A stretch of 64,000 nt of DNA from contig CABPYL010000004.1 of the NCBI GenBank assembly GCA_902461565.1, forward strand, positions 33,101 through 97,100, written 5' to 3'. This stretch comes from an uncultured Porphyromonadaceae bacterium. GTDB lineage: Bacteria; Bacteroidota; Bacteroidia; Bacteroidales; Muribaculaceae. Within the stretch, counting starts at the first letter, position 1, and every line of letters starts with the position of its first letter. Shown in pieces: positions 46,230 to 54,624 of this stretch. The position numbers and the translations under genes are program-made. The notes under the pieces are model-generated. The model worked only from the letters and a program-made list of their open reading frames with translations. It was not told where the DNA came from and made no database searches.

Positions 46230-48929
46230 ATGACCTGTGAACAACATATATATAATATTGATAATGCTATCTGTCGTAACTTGGATGAATCAAATCGCGA
46301 CAATCGCGATCTTACTGCCATAAATATTTTGTCGCAGCTGCGAAATCTGGTAGATCACATTTGCGTTAAAATTTATTTTTCTCGCGGAGGACATCAGAAA
46401 GATGCTTATTATGAAAATATTAAGGCCGCCAGCAATATGCCATTGGCAGGGAAATACGCTTTCATAAAAGAATTATATAGTTATTTGCAAATTTCTGCTT
46501 CCCATTACACTCTTGATCCAAATAGCTCGGAACGGCTAATGCTGAAATACTATGAATATCTGTTGCGCCTCAAGAATTTGATGAAAGAAGAATTTTGTAT
46601 GAAAATACTGCATAATCTTTATAAATTTCCGCTTAATACCGATGAAGATTTTGCAGTTTATTATAATGCAATAGCAGAAAAAATAGAAAATTTGGATATG
46701 GTCAATATATTGACCGATGAAAATAAATTTTACATTCAGAATATCAAACCTTTTTTTGTCAATGAAAACATTTATTATGAAATAACATTTACATTGGCTG
46801 GTGAAAGCGATGAAAAATCCGAACGTTTGATTGCTTTTACAAAACAGGAAATTTTGCCGTTTTATGCTGTCAATATGCGCTTGGCTTCTACCCGGATATT
46901 GATACACGGTGTATATATGCCGTTAATGATTATAATTGACTGGATACCATCCATAAGATTATGTGAGCTCAATAATTTTAGCAAAATCCTAAACATTCCG
47001 TTAAGTTTTAACCGAACAAAAGAGTATTACAACCTGATGTTTTATCTTCACGATAACCGTGTAACTCTTACAGACATAATGGATTATAGCGATTCAGAGT
47101 TTAATAGATTCATTATAAATATTTTGAACGGTGCTAAAACCAGAAATATTGCCACATTATTGAAACGCAGCCGTTCAATAATAAAGAAAAACTCCGAAGG
47201 TTCCAATATAATCAGATATCTGATGCTTAGGATGAATAACAAGATAATAAGATCACAGCTATCCGTAAGTCCGTGTACTATATTGTCCCGTTTGTATCTG
47301 AGCCGTAAATGTAAGCCGTTTGACTGTCTCCCGTTCAGTTTCTCGCTTGCGGGGCATAATCCCATGATTGCCGATGTAATCAGAGCAATACCGTCCAAAG
47401 GACATGAACCTGAATTTTTGGCCCGACGTCTTGCAAGCAATGCTGAGCATAAAGGTATGCTATACACTCCAGAATCTGAGTTAAGTTGCTTTGATGATAT
47501 TCGTATTTTGGCAGATAAATACAATGCACAATTATATAAAGGTCATCAGTCCTCACGGATTGAGGAATTTGGTCGACACTTTTTCATTAATGGATATGAT
47601 TTAATTGTTCATGAAATCATATGTGGTTTAAAGAATCTTGCTAATAAAGGAATAAGCAATTACACTGCAAAAGTAGACAGTTGGTTGAATAATTCAGGCA
47701 TGATAGTTGATTGTAGCGAAAAGATCAATGCACTACGAAACGTATTTTCCAACTCAAAAGTTGTATTTGTGTTCGGAGCTGCTGGAACTGGCAAATCAAC
47801 GTTTATCAATTTGTTATCGCTCGTTTTTGATACTTACAGCAAATTGTATCTGGCAAATACTAATCCGGCCGTTGATAACCTGCGGAGAAAAGTCAATGCA
47901 CCTAATACCGAATTTCGGACTATAGCTTCATATAATTCCAGAGGTATTGATAATTGCGATATTCTTTTCATTGACGAATGCAGCACCGTCAGTAACTCAG
48001 ATATGGTAACAATTCTTAGGCGCAATGCGTTTCGTATGCTTGTACTTGTCGGTGATATGTATCAGATTGAATCTATTAATTTTGGAAATTGGTTTGGTAT
48101 ATGTGAGAGTCACTTCAGAGGCAGTAATGTGGTTAAACTTGAACGGCCGTACCGAACTCATATTCCCGAACTCCTTAAAGTGTGGACAGAGGTCAGAACA
48201 TTATCTAATAAAATGCTTGAGTTCCTAACGAGAGAGGGTTATTCCCATACACTAGACGAAAGTGTTTTCACTCCGGCGGATACCGATGAAATTGTCCTGT
48301 GTCTTAATTATAGCGGTTTATATGGTATTAATAATATAAATCGCTTTTTACAGACTAATAATCCTAATCCACCCGTCAAATGGGGTGTTAAAGTGTATAA
48401 AATAAATGATCCTATATTATTCAGAGAAAGTACACGCTTTTCACCATTTCTGTACAATAATCTAAAAGGAAGAATCAGTAATATTGAAATTTCCGATACC
48501 AGAATATATTTCACCATCGATGTAGACCGTGTGCTGACAGATATTGATCTTGAAAATACTGAAATAGAATATATAGGATCTGCTCAAGATAATACAGGCA
48601 CAAGAATCCGAATATGGATTGACCAGAATACTGATATTGACGGTGACGATGATAATAATCAATATGTCGTAGTACCTTTTCAGATAGCATATGCTGTTTC
48701 TATCCATAAAGCTCAAGGACTGGAATATAAATCTGTCAAGGTTGTGATATCGCCGGATGTAGAGCAACAGATCACACACAACATATTCTATACCGCCATA
48801 ACACGAACGAGAGAACAATTGCGTATTTATTGGAGTCCGGAAACAGAAAAGAGCGTAATCAGCAACATGAAACAACAATTCAATCAGAGGGATTACCAAT
48901 TGCTTAAACAACGATATAAAGACATATAA
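46230..48929 (+). CDS. large SF1 helicase with N-terminal HEPN-like motif, candidate defence protein
   Basis: The protein has 899 residues. The C-terminal half holds SF1 helicase motifs: Walker A GAAGTGKST (516-524), Walker B FIDECS (Asp582, Glu583), motif III VGDMYQIES, motif V SIHKAQGLEYKSV and motif VI YTAITRTREQLRIY, closest in style to RecD/Pif1-like enzymes. The first about 500 residues are not a family I can name. They contain RNLVDH (Arg38-His43), which fits the RNxxxH signature of HEPN ribonucleases, in a helical region. Base composition is much more AT-rich than both flanks and the gene stands alone with its own promoter, suggesting horizontal acquisition. A DNA/RNA-targeting defence role is inferred, not shown; a plain repair helicase is possible. 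Confidence 0.85.
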   Translation: MTCEQHIYNIDNAICRNLDESNRDNRDLTAINILSQLRNLVDHICVKIYFSRGGHQKDAYYENIKAASNMPLAGKYAFIKELYSYLQISASHYTLDPNSSERLMLKYYEYLLRLKNLMKEEFCMKILHNLYKFPLNTDEDFAVYYNAIAEKIENLDMVNILTDENKFYIQNIKPFFVNENIYYEITFTLAGESDEKSERLIAFTKQEILPFYAVNMRLASTRILIHGVYMPLMIIIDWIPSIRLCELNNFSKILNIPLSFNRTKEYYNLMFYLHDNRVTLTDIMDYSDSEFNRFIINILNGAKTRNIATLLKRSRSIIKKNSEGSNIIRYLMLRMNNKIIRSQLSVSPCTILSRLYLSRKCKPFDCLPFSFSLAGHNPMIADVIRAIPSKGHEPEFLARRLASNAEHKGMLYTPESELSCFDDIRILADKYNAQLYKGHQSSRIEEFGRHFFINGYDLIVHEIICGLKNLANKGISNYTAKVDSWLNNSGMIVDCSEKINALRNVFSNSKVVFVFGAAGTGKSTFINLLSLVFDTYSKLYLANTNPAVDNLRRKVNAPNTEFRTIASYNSRGIDNCDILFIDECSTVSNSDMVTILRRNAFRMLVLVGDMYQIESINFGNWFGICESHFRGSNVVKLERPYRTHIPELLKVWTEVRTLSNKMLEFLTREGYSHTLDESVFTPADTDEIVLCLNYSGLYGINNINRFLQTNNPNPPVKWGVKVYKINDPILFRESTRFSPFLYNNLKGRISNIEISDTRIYFTIDVDRVLTDIDLENTEIEYIGSAQDNTGTRIRIWIDQNTDIDGDDDNNQYVVVPFQIAYAVSIHKAQGLEYKSVKVVISPDVEQQITHNIFYTAITRTREQLRIYWSPETEKSVISNMKQQFNQRDYQLLKQRYKDI

Positions 48930-49087
48930 CCGGTATTATAATTGCTTTACGAAAATTATCATCACTTTAATGAATTATAAGCTGTGTATTGCCAATCCTT
49001 GTTGCATATTTTTCAAAAGATAAACGCTAAAAACGATATTGTTGTCTCTCGCGATTTTTATTCTCTGAAAGGTTTTATATATAATTG

Positions 49088-49112
49088 TATGAAAGCAAAG
49101 AAACTTTTCATA
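49088..49112. repeat. short inverted repeat upstream of the UDP-glucose dehydrogenase gene
   Basis: TATGAAA (49088-49094) and TTTCATA (49106-49112) form a perfect 7-bp inverted repeat with 11 nt between. It lies about 90 nt upstream of the start at 49199 and could be an operator or a weak hairpin. The rest of the 48930-49198 gap is AT-rich with no gene seen. Confidence 0.4.
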
Positions 49113-49198
49113 CCTTGTCAGAACAGAATATCATCCTATCGCAATTGGTATATGTGATATTTTTAGTAATTTTACGGCAATTTCAGCGCGATTTAATT

Positions 49199-50515
49199 AT
49201 GAACCGATACAATATCGCCGTAGCCGGTACAGGCTATGTTGGTCTTTCGATAGCTACTCTGCTGGCGCAGTATAATCATGTTACTGCCGTGGACGTCGTA
49301 CCCGATAAAGTTGAAAAAATCAACCGCCGCGTATCGCCCATTCAAGATGAATACATCGAGAAATATCTTGCAGAGAAAGATTTGGATTTGACAGCGACGC
49401 TTGATGGAGCCGGAGCTTACCGCGATGCCGACTTTGTCGTTATTGCCGCTCCTACCAATTACGATCCGGTGAAAAATTACTTCGATACTCACTGTATAGA
49501 AGATGTGATTGACCTGGTGCTGACCGTGAATCCGGATGCCGTTATGGTGATAAAGTCTACGATTCCGGTAGGATACTGTCACTCGCTTTATATGAAATAT
49601 GCCGCAGCTGGGTCTCGACGGCTCAATCTGCTGTTTTTTCCCGAGTTCCTGCGCGAGAGCAAGGCTTTGTACGACAATCTTTACCCTTCGCGTATCATCG
49701 CCGGTATTCCCAAGATAATAGACAAGCCTGAATTCGCCGAGGAGAATCGGGCAATTCTTGCAGTAACCGACATACCCGCGATGGAGCAGGCAGCCAAAGT
49801 GTTTGCCAGGTTGTTGCGGGAGGGCGCTATAAAAACTGACATCCCTACATTATTTATGGGGATAAAGGAGGCGGAGGCCGTGAAGCTGTTCGCCAATACC
49901 TATTTGGCGCTGCGGGTAAGCTATTTCAACGAACTGGATACATATGCCGAAGTCAAAGGCTTGGACAGTAAGGCGATAATAGAAGGCATAGGCCTTGATC
50001 CGCGTATTGGAACACATTACAATAACCCGTCGTTCGGATATGGCGGCTATTGTCTGCCGAAAGATTCCAAGCAACTTCTTGCGAACTACGCCGACGTGCC
50101 ACAGAACATGATGAGCGCAATTGTGGAGAGCAACCGTACGCGTAAAGATTTTATTGCCGACCAGGTGCTGAAAATGGCTGGATACTACGATTATTACTCT
50201 GCCAACAGCTATGGGAACGCACCCGAAAAAGAATGTGTGATAGGTGTATATAGGCTGACAATGAAAAGCAACAGCGACAACTTCCGCCAGAGCAGCATCC
50301 AGGGTGTTATGAAACGTATAAAAGCCAAAGGTGCTACGGTGATTATCTACGAGCCGACGTTAGAGGACGGAACCACATTCTTTGGAAGCCTGGTTGTGAA
50401 CGACCTCGAAAAATTCAAAAACATGAGCCATGCAATAATTGCTAACCGCTATGCTCCGGCGCTGAACGATGTGCAGGATAAGGTTTATACCCGCGATATT
50501 TTTCGCCGCGACTAA
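49199..50515 (+). CDS. ugd: UDP-glucose 6-dehydrogenase
   Basis: From ATG 49199 the protein has 438 residues. The frame extends upstream to 49085, but that part lacks homology and the Rossmann strand NIAVAGTGYVGLSIA begins right after this ATG. NAD-binding GxGxxG, the catalytic cysteine in GYGGYCLPKDSKQL (Cys285) and the FFPEFLRES segment identify the UDP-glucose dehydrogenase group. It oxidises UDP-glucose to UDP-glucuronate, a precursor for acidic surface polysaccharides. It lies about 1.2 kb before the capsule operon promoter and may supply it, but is transcribed separately. Confidence 0.93.
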   Translation: MNRYNIAVAGTGYVGLSIATLLAQYNHVTAVDVVPDKVEKINRRVSPIQDEYIEKYLAEKDLDLTATLDGAGAYRDADFVVIAAPTNYDPVKNYFDTHCIEDVIDLVLTVNPDAVMVIKSTIPVGYCHSLYMKYAAAGSRRLNLLFFPEFLRESKALYDNLYPSRIIAGIPKIIDKPEFAEENRAILAVTDIPAMEQAAKVFARLLREGAIKTDIPTLFMGIKEAEAVKLFANTYLALRVSYFNELDTYAEVKGLDSKAIIEGIGLDPRIGTHYNNPSFGYGGYCLPKDSKQLLANYADVPQNMMSAIVESNRTRKDFIADQVLKMAGYYDYYSANSYGNAPEKECVIGVYRLTMKSNSDNFRQSSIQGVMKRIKAKGATVIIYEPTLEDGTTFFGSLVVNDLEKFKNMSHAIIANRYAPALNDVQDKVYTRDIFRRD

Positions 50516-50553
50516 AAGGGCGGGGCAGTGTACATATAAAGACTTAGGAATAT

Positions 50554-51474
50554 ATGATTTATAATAATTTTATGGTACGTTTTCGTCGCATTTCATTTTG
50601 TATTATGCTTGCCTTGTGTATGTTTGCATGTGGAAACGGTACCAAGGCTGCGAAAGTACAGGAGAAAGCCGAACCGATGACAGAACTTCCTTTGCCTTCC
50701 CTGCCGGATAGTCTGCGCACGCCTCAGTCGCGCGCGGCGTATCTTTCGTTGCATTTTTGGGATATGCTTGATTTTGAGGTCGATAGCGAAGCGCTTGATA
50801 CCGCGTTCATGGAGCAGAGTTTTGTGAACTATCTCTCTGTCCTCGATATTACAGAGCCGGCAGATGCAGCGGCTGCCATGCGCAATCTTGTGGAGCGAGC
50901 CGCACGGGTACAGGCAGCCTTCGAACTCCTTGAATATGTATCCGACAGATACCTCGAAGATCCGAATTCACCCATGCGTTCCGAGAAGCTGTACGAGCAC
51001 TGGCTCAATGCCTTGCAGGCGGATAGTAAACTCTATGCCGACCGAAGAATGCAGATAGACAGCCGCCTTGAGCGCATTGCCATGAACCGTCCGGGAACGA
51101 TGGCTGCTGATTTCAGGCTTCTGACACTCGACGGGCGCCAGTCAACCATGTACAACGCCCTTGGCAAAGGGCGCACATTGCTGATGTTCTATGATCCTGC
51201 ATGCGAAAACTGCCATAGCATACGCAGATCGCTTGCCGCGGCCGAGTTGCCCGAAGATATTTCCGTGCTTGCCGTTGCTGTAGACGGAACACAAAACGCC
51301 TGGCGAGCCGATGCCGCTGATATGCCGAAAGACTGGACAATCGCTTTTGCACTCGATGCGCTCGAGACCGACGATATCTATTTCTTTGCCGCGATGCCTA
51401 CATTTTATTTGCTCGATTCTGATGGCAAAGTAATCTTGAAAGACCCTGCTCCAAGTTCGTTGTTCCCGCTTTAA
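50554..51474 (+). CDS. thioredoxin-like lipoprotein with DUF5106-like N-terminal domain
   Basis: The protein has 306 residues. Hydrophobic residues then the lipobox MFAC (Cys26) indicate a lipoprotein; ATG 50572 is an alternative start. Residues about 45-170 are helical and resemble DUF5106. Residues about 175-306 are a thioredoxin/redoxin fold with redox motif CENC (Cys217, Cys220) and the cis-proline segment AAMPTFYLL. A periplasmic disulfide reductase or peroxide role is likely; the partner is unknown. It lies 38 nt after ugd. Confidence 0.85.
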   Translation: MIYNNFMVRFRRISFCIMLALCMFACGNGTKAAKVQEKAEPMTELPLPSLPDSLRTPQSRAAYLSLHFWDMLDFEVDSEALDTAFMEQSFVNYLSVLDITEPADAAAAMRNLVERAARVQAAFELLEYVSDRYLEDPNSPMRSEKLYEHWLNALQADSKLYADRRMQIDSRLERIAMNRPGTMAADFRLLTLDGRQSTMYNALGKGRTLLMFYDPACENCHSIRRSLAAAELPEDISVLAVAVDGTQNAWRADAADMPKDWTIAFALDALETDDIYFFAAMPTFYLLDSDGKVILKDPAPSSLFPL

Positions 51475-51497
51475 GCACGAACATGGCCGCTTCGAAA

Positions 51498-51529
51498 TTT
51501 GCATAATTGAGTTATTATAGCTAATTTTG
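51498..51529 (+). promoter_or_regulatory. capsule-locus promoter with -33 and -7 elements
   Basis: TTTG (51498-51501), 20 nt, TAATTTTG (51522-51529) matches the Bacteroides -33/-7 consensus and spacing exactly. Transcription would start near 51536, giving a leader of about 180 nt before the recombinase-like/NusG-like gene. Unlike the PUL promoters it has a -33 element, fitting activator-free transcription. Confidence 0.7.
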
Positions 51530-51716
51530 TGGCCGGAAGAGTTCTCTGCACGTCGGAGTTCGGTTCCTGAAATGAACGATTTTTCACTTTCTTGCGGTGA
51601 GCAATCTCATTGAAATACGTGGCGCTAACCTCTGTTATAGCTTGAAAATGCTAAATTGGAGGGAAGCGATTTCGTGTGTCCATCTTTTGAAATGTTAGGA
51701 GCAGCGTATTTTGCGA

Positions 51717-53144
51717 ATGCTTGATTATAAAGAAAATAACGCTGCTGGTTTGATTGGGTTTTTCGAGTCTGAGGTGCTCGGAGGCGACCGAAAAGTATCT
51801 TCGATGGCTAAAAGGGCTCTGAGTTCGCTCACATCCTTCCTCAAATCAAGAAACCATTCATTCGATGAGGCGCCGTTGCAGGCAGTCAGAGAATGGCTCG
51901 TGTTCCAACGTGTCAACGGGTTGGCGTGGAAATCGGCTGTGGCGTATTTCGAAGCCCTCAGCGGATTGTATTCCCGCGCGGTGAAAAACGGTATCGTCGA
52001 ACCTACCGGCGAATTCCGTGAGATAAAGGGCACCATCGTTGCGGATGAAGGCCGGATATGGACCGTCGGCCCCGACAAAGCATCGCTCGCTAAATTGCGT
52101 TCGCTCACAATCCCTGCCGGTTCGCAGGCGGGAACCAACTATACGGCGATGGACATGATTCTGTTCTCATTGATTAACGGATGTATGCCGCTGATGCAGG
52201 TTGCCCGCCTAAGGCGTCAGGACATCGGGACGCTCGACCAGGAAAGCCTTTCCATTGTTCGGCGAAACGTGGACCCGCGGCGAAAATTCGTTTTCAAACT
52301 CGACCAGACCATGCTCACGGCACGCCAACTCGCGAAAGTCGTAGATGCCAGCGTGTCTGATTTCTTTCAGCATCATTATATATCTATGTTCGGCAGTCCG
52401 GATGAGACAGTTCAGACATATTGGGCATACGCGGCACTGTCCGCAGGCACATCCGCTGGAACCGTTCTCGGAATGCTTGATAAAACCCCGGTCGGCTTAC
52501 CGGCGCTTTCGCTGTGTTCACCTGCCGAACTCACCGATGCCGAACGAACACAGACAGCCCTCGCCGTAGGCCGTACATTCGTCGTAGCCCCAATGCGATG
52601 GTTTGTGATGCGACTGCGTCCCCGCGTAAAATTCGAACAGCTCGACAGTCGCTTCGCATTGTTCCGCGAAGAAATCAACCGTCCCGAATTATTCTATCCG
52701 CGCGACGTAATCTATCGCAAAATCGGTAAGAAAGTAGTTGCCGAAGACGCCCCCGTAATTCCCGACATAGTATTCTTCAAATGTCGTGAAACCGAGGTGT
52801 TGCCCATCTTCCGCGTCATTGGCGACCTTGCCTGGTGCTATACCACGACCGGCAAGCCCGGCGATCCCTTTGTGTCCGTGCCACAGCGCGCCTTTGAAGT
52901 ATTTCAGGAAGCCATCGGCCATTTCACGCCCGAATATCAGGTAGCACCCATCGGAGGAATATCACTCAAAGAAGGCGACACCGTCGTAATCATAGGCGGA
53001 GAGTTCCAGAACTACACCGCTACAATCGAAAAAATACAGAAGCCTCTGTCCGACGGCCGCACAATCTACCGTCTCCAGCTCAATGACACCGGCTTCGAGT
53101 GGACCGTCTCCAAAGACGCCCGCCAGCTCCGCAAAGCCAACTGA
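51717..53144 (+). CDS. fusion: inactive tyrosine-recombinase-like domain + NusG/UpxY-like antiterminator
   Basis: From ATG 51717 (TTG 51711 is an alternative) the protein has 475 residues. Residues 1-105 resemble the SAM-like core-binding domain of Bacteroidetes integrases (WLVFQRVNGLAWKSAVAYFE). Residues about 110-275 follow their catalytic domain (MILFSLINGCMPLMQVARLR) but every catalytic position appears lost. The first Arg is Gly155, the second Arg Gln233, the late His Asp255 and the Tyr Leu264. Residues about 290-475 are a NusG N-terminal domain (MRWFVMRLRPRVKFEQ, PVIPDIVFFKC) and KOW motif (LKEGDTVVIIGGEFQNYTATI). UpxY-type proteins let RNA polymerase read through capsule operons (family knowledge). 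As first gene after a long leader it probably controls the locus; the recombinase part may bind DNA. Confidence 0.82.
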   Translation: MLDYKENNAAGLIGFFESEVLGGDRKVSSMAKRALSSLTSFLKSRNHSFDEAPLQAVREWLVFQRVNGLAWKSAVAYFEALSGLYSRAVKNGIVEPTGEFREIKGTIVADEGRIWTVGPDKASLAKLRSLTIPAGSQAGTNYTAMDMILFSLINGCMPLMQVARLRRQDIGTLDQESLSIVRRNVDPRRKFVFKLDQTMLTARQLAKVVDASVSDFFQHHYISMFGSPDETVQTYWAYAALSAGTSAGTVLGMLDKTPVGLPALSLCSPAELTDAERTQTALAVGRTFVVAPMRWFVMRLRPRVKFEQLDSRFALFREEINRPELFYPRDVIYRKIGKKVVAEDAPVIPDIVFFKCRETEVLPIFRVIGDLAWCYTTTGKPGDPFVSVPQRAFEVFQEAIGHFTPEYQVAPIGGISLKEGDTVVIIGGEFQNYTATIEKIQKPLSDGRTIYRLQLNDTGFEWTVSKDARQLRKAN

Positions 53145-53230
53145 CAACACCGCCAATCAACCGCGTTCCGTCATCCCGCCGGAACCCCTTGTCGCGCCCC
53201 AATGATTCCTCACTCCCTATTTCAGGCGAA

Positions 53231-53238
53231 TACATTTG
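53231..53238 (+). promoter_or_regulatory. putative -7 element before the capsule structural genes
   Basis: TACATTTG matches TAnnTTTG exactly, 80 nt before the start at 53318. No -33 TTTG is seen at the expected spacing, so it could be weak or regulated, or a chance match. Confidence 0.35.
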
Positions 53239-53255
53239 TGCAAAATATTTATAAT

Positions 53256-53278
53256 CGTTGCAAATCATTATTGCAACG
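53256..53278. repeat. perfect 8-bp inverted repeat in the leader of the capsule structural genes
   Basis: CGTTGCAA (53256-53263) and TTGCAACG (53271-53278) flank 7 nt. It lies between the NusG-like gene and the first biosynthetic gene, 40 nt before its start. It could be a pause or attenuator hairpin, an operator, or a recombination half-site; no matching distant copy was noticed. Confidence 0.6.
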
Positions 53279-53317
53279 GATCTTGATTTGAAAAACAATA
53301 ATAATTCACCAATACAA

Positions 53318-54595
53318 ATGAAAAAAGATATTAGAATTTGCGTAATCGGTCTCGGCTACGTTGGACTGCCTTTAGCCCGTCTGTTTTCTACTAAATATCC
53401 TACTGTAGGATTTGACATGAATCAAAAGCGTGTGGATGCCCTGATGGAGGGTCATGATGCGACTCTTGAAGTATCAGATGAATTGCTTCAGGATGCTATA
53501 AAGAACCACGGTTTTGTTTGTACAACAGACCTTGATAAAATACGCAATTGTAATTTCTATGTTGTAGCAGTTCCTACTCCTGTTGATGAAAATAACCGTC
53601 CTGACCTTAAACCGCTTTGGGGTGCATCTGAAACTGTTGGTAAGGTTATCGGTAAAGGCGATATAGTAGTTTATGAATCCACCGTATACCCGGGTGTAAC
53701 CGAGGAGGAATGTCTTCCCGTTGTTGAACGTGTAAGCGGTCTAAAATTCAACGAGGACTTCTTCGCCGGCTATTCCCCAGAGCGTATCAATCCCGGCGAC
53801 AAACTCCATACTGTCGAGAAAATCAAGAAAGTAACCTCTGGCTCGACTCCCGAGATTGCCGATATCGTAGATGGAGTTTACAATTCTGTCCTTGTCAATG
53901 GTACGCACAAAGCCCCTTCTATTAGGGTAGCAGAGGCATCGAAAATTATCGAGAACTCTCAGCGCGATGTCAACATCGCTTTCATGAACGAATTGGCAAA
54001 GATATTCAATGCAATGGGAATTGATACTCATGATGTTATTGAAGCTGCATCATCAAAGTGGAACTTTATCAAACTTTCTCCCGGACTTGTCGGTGGACAC
54101 TGCATCTCGGTTGACCCTTATTATTTGATTCAAAAAGCTCAGGTTTATGGTGTGCTTCCCCGTGTGATGTTCTCCGCGCGTCGTCTCAATGATGGTATGG
54201 GCGCATACGTTGCCAATCAAACTATCAAGGCAATGAATATGAAAGGTGTAAAAGTCAAGGATGCGAAAATTCTTATTCTTGGAATCACTTTCAAGGAGAA
54301 TTGCCCTGACATCCGCAATACCAAAGTCGTAGACATTTATCATACCTTACGAGAATATACTCCCAACATCACAATTTATGACCCGTGGGCAAATCCGGCA
54401 GCAGTAAAACATGAATATGATATTGAAATCACATCTGAACAGCCAGTTGATAAATACGATGCCGTAATTCTTGCAGTTGGCCATGATCAGTTCAAAGAAA
54501 TTGATGTTCGTTCATGCCTCGCTAACCCTACAGATGGAGTTATCTATGATGTAAAAGGCATCCTCCCCCGCGAAGTTATTGACGGCAGATTATAA
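53318..54595 (+). CDS. UDP-N-acetylhexosamine 6-dehydrogenase (TviB/WbpA-like)
   Basis: From ATG 53318 the protein has 425 residues; the frame upstream to 53258 crosses the inverted repeat and is not used. The Rossmann strand ICVIGLGYVGLPLA, the YESTVYPGVTEE block and the catalytic cysteine in VGGHCISVDPYYL (Cys262) place it in the nucleotide-sugar dehydrogenase group acting on UDP-GlcNAc or UDP-GalNAc. Its product would be a uronic acid of an N-acetyl sugar for the capsule. First structural gene of the locus; composition drops to more AT-rich from here. Confidence 0.9.
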   Translation: MKKDIRICVIGLGYVGLPLARLFSTKYPTVGFDMNQKRVDALMEGHDATLEVSDELLQDAIKNHGFVCTTDLDKIRNCNFYVVAVPTPVDENNRPDLKPLWGASETVGKVIGKGDIVVYESTVYPGVTEEECLPVVERVSGLKFNEDFFAGYSPERINPGDKLHTVEKIKKVTSGSTPEIADIVDGVYNSVLVNGTHKAPSIRVAEASKIIENSQRDVNIAFMNELAKIFNAMGIDTHDVIEAASSKWNFIKLSPGLVGGHCISVDPYYLIQKAQVYGVLPRVMFSARRLNDGMGAYVANQTIKAMNMKGVKVKDAKILILGITFKENCPDIRNTKVVDIYHTLREYTPNITIYDPWANPAAVKHEYDIEITSEQPVDKYDAVILAVGHDQFKEIDVRSCLANPTDGVIYDVKGILPREVIDGRL

Positions 54596-54624
54596 TAAAT
54601 TCTAATTTAGAATTATTCAAAACA

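Noticed and set aside
51475..51716. Possible invertible capsule promoter
   Set aside because: No matching inverted repeats flanking the promoter were found by eye; only short chance repeats were present.
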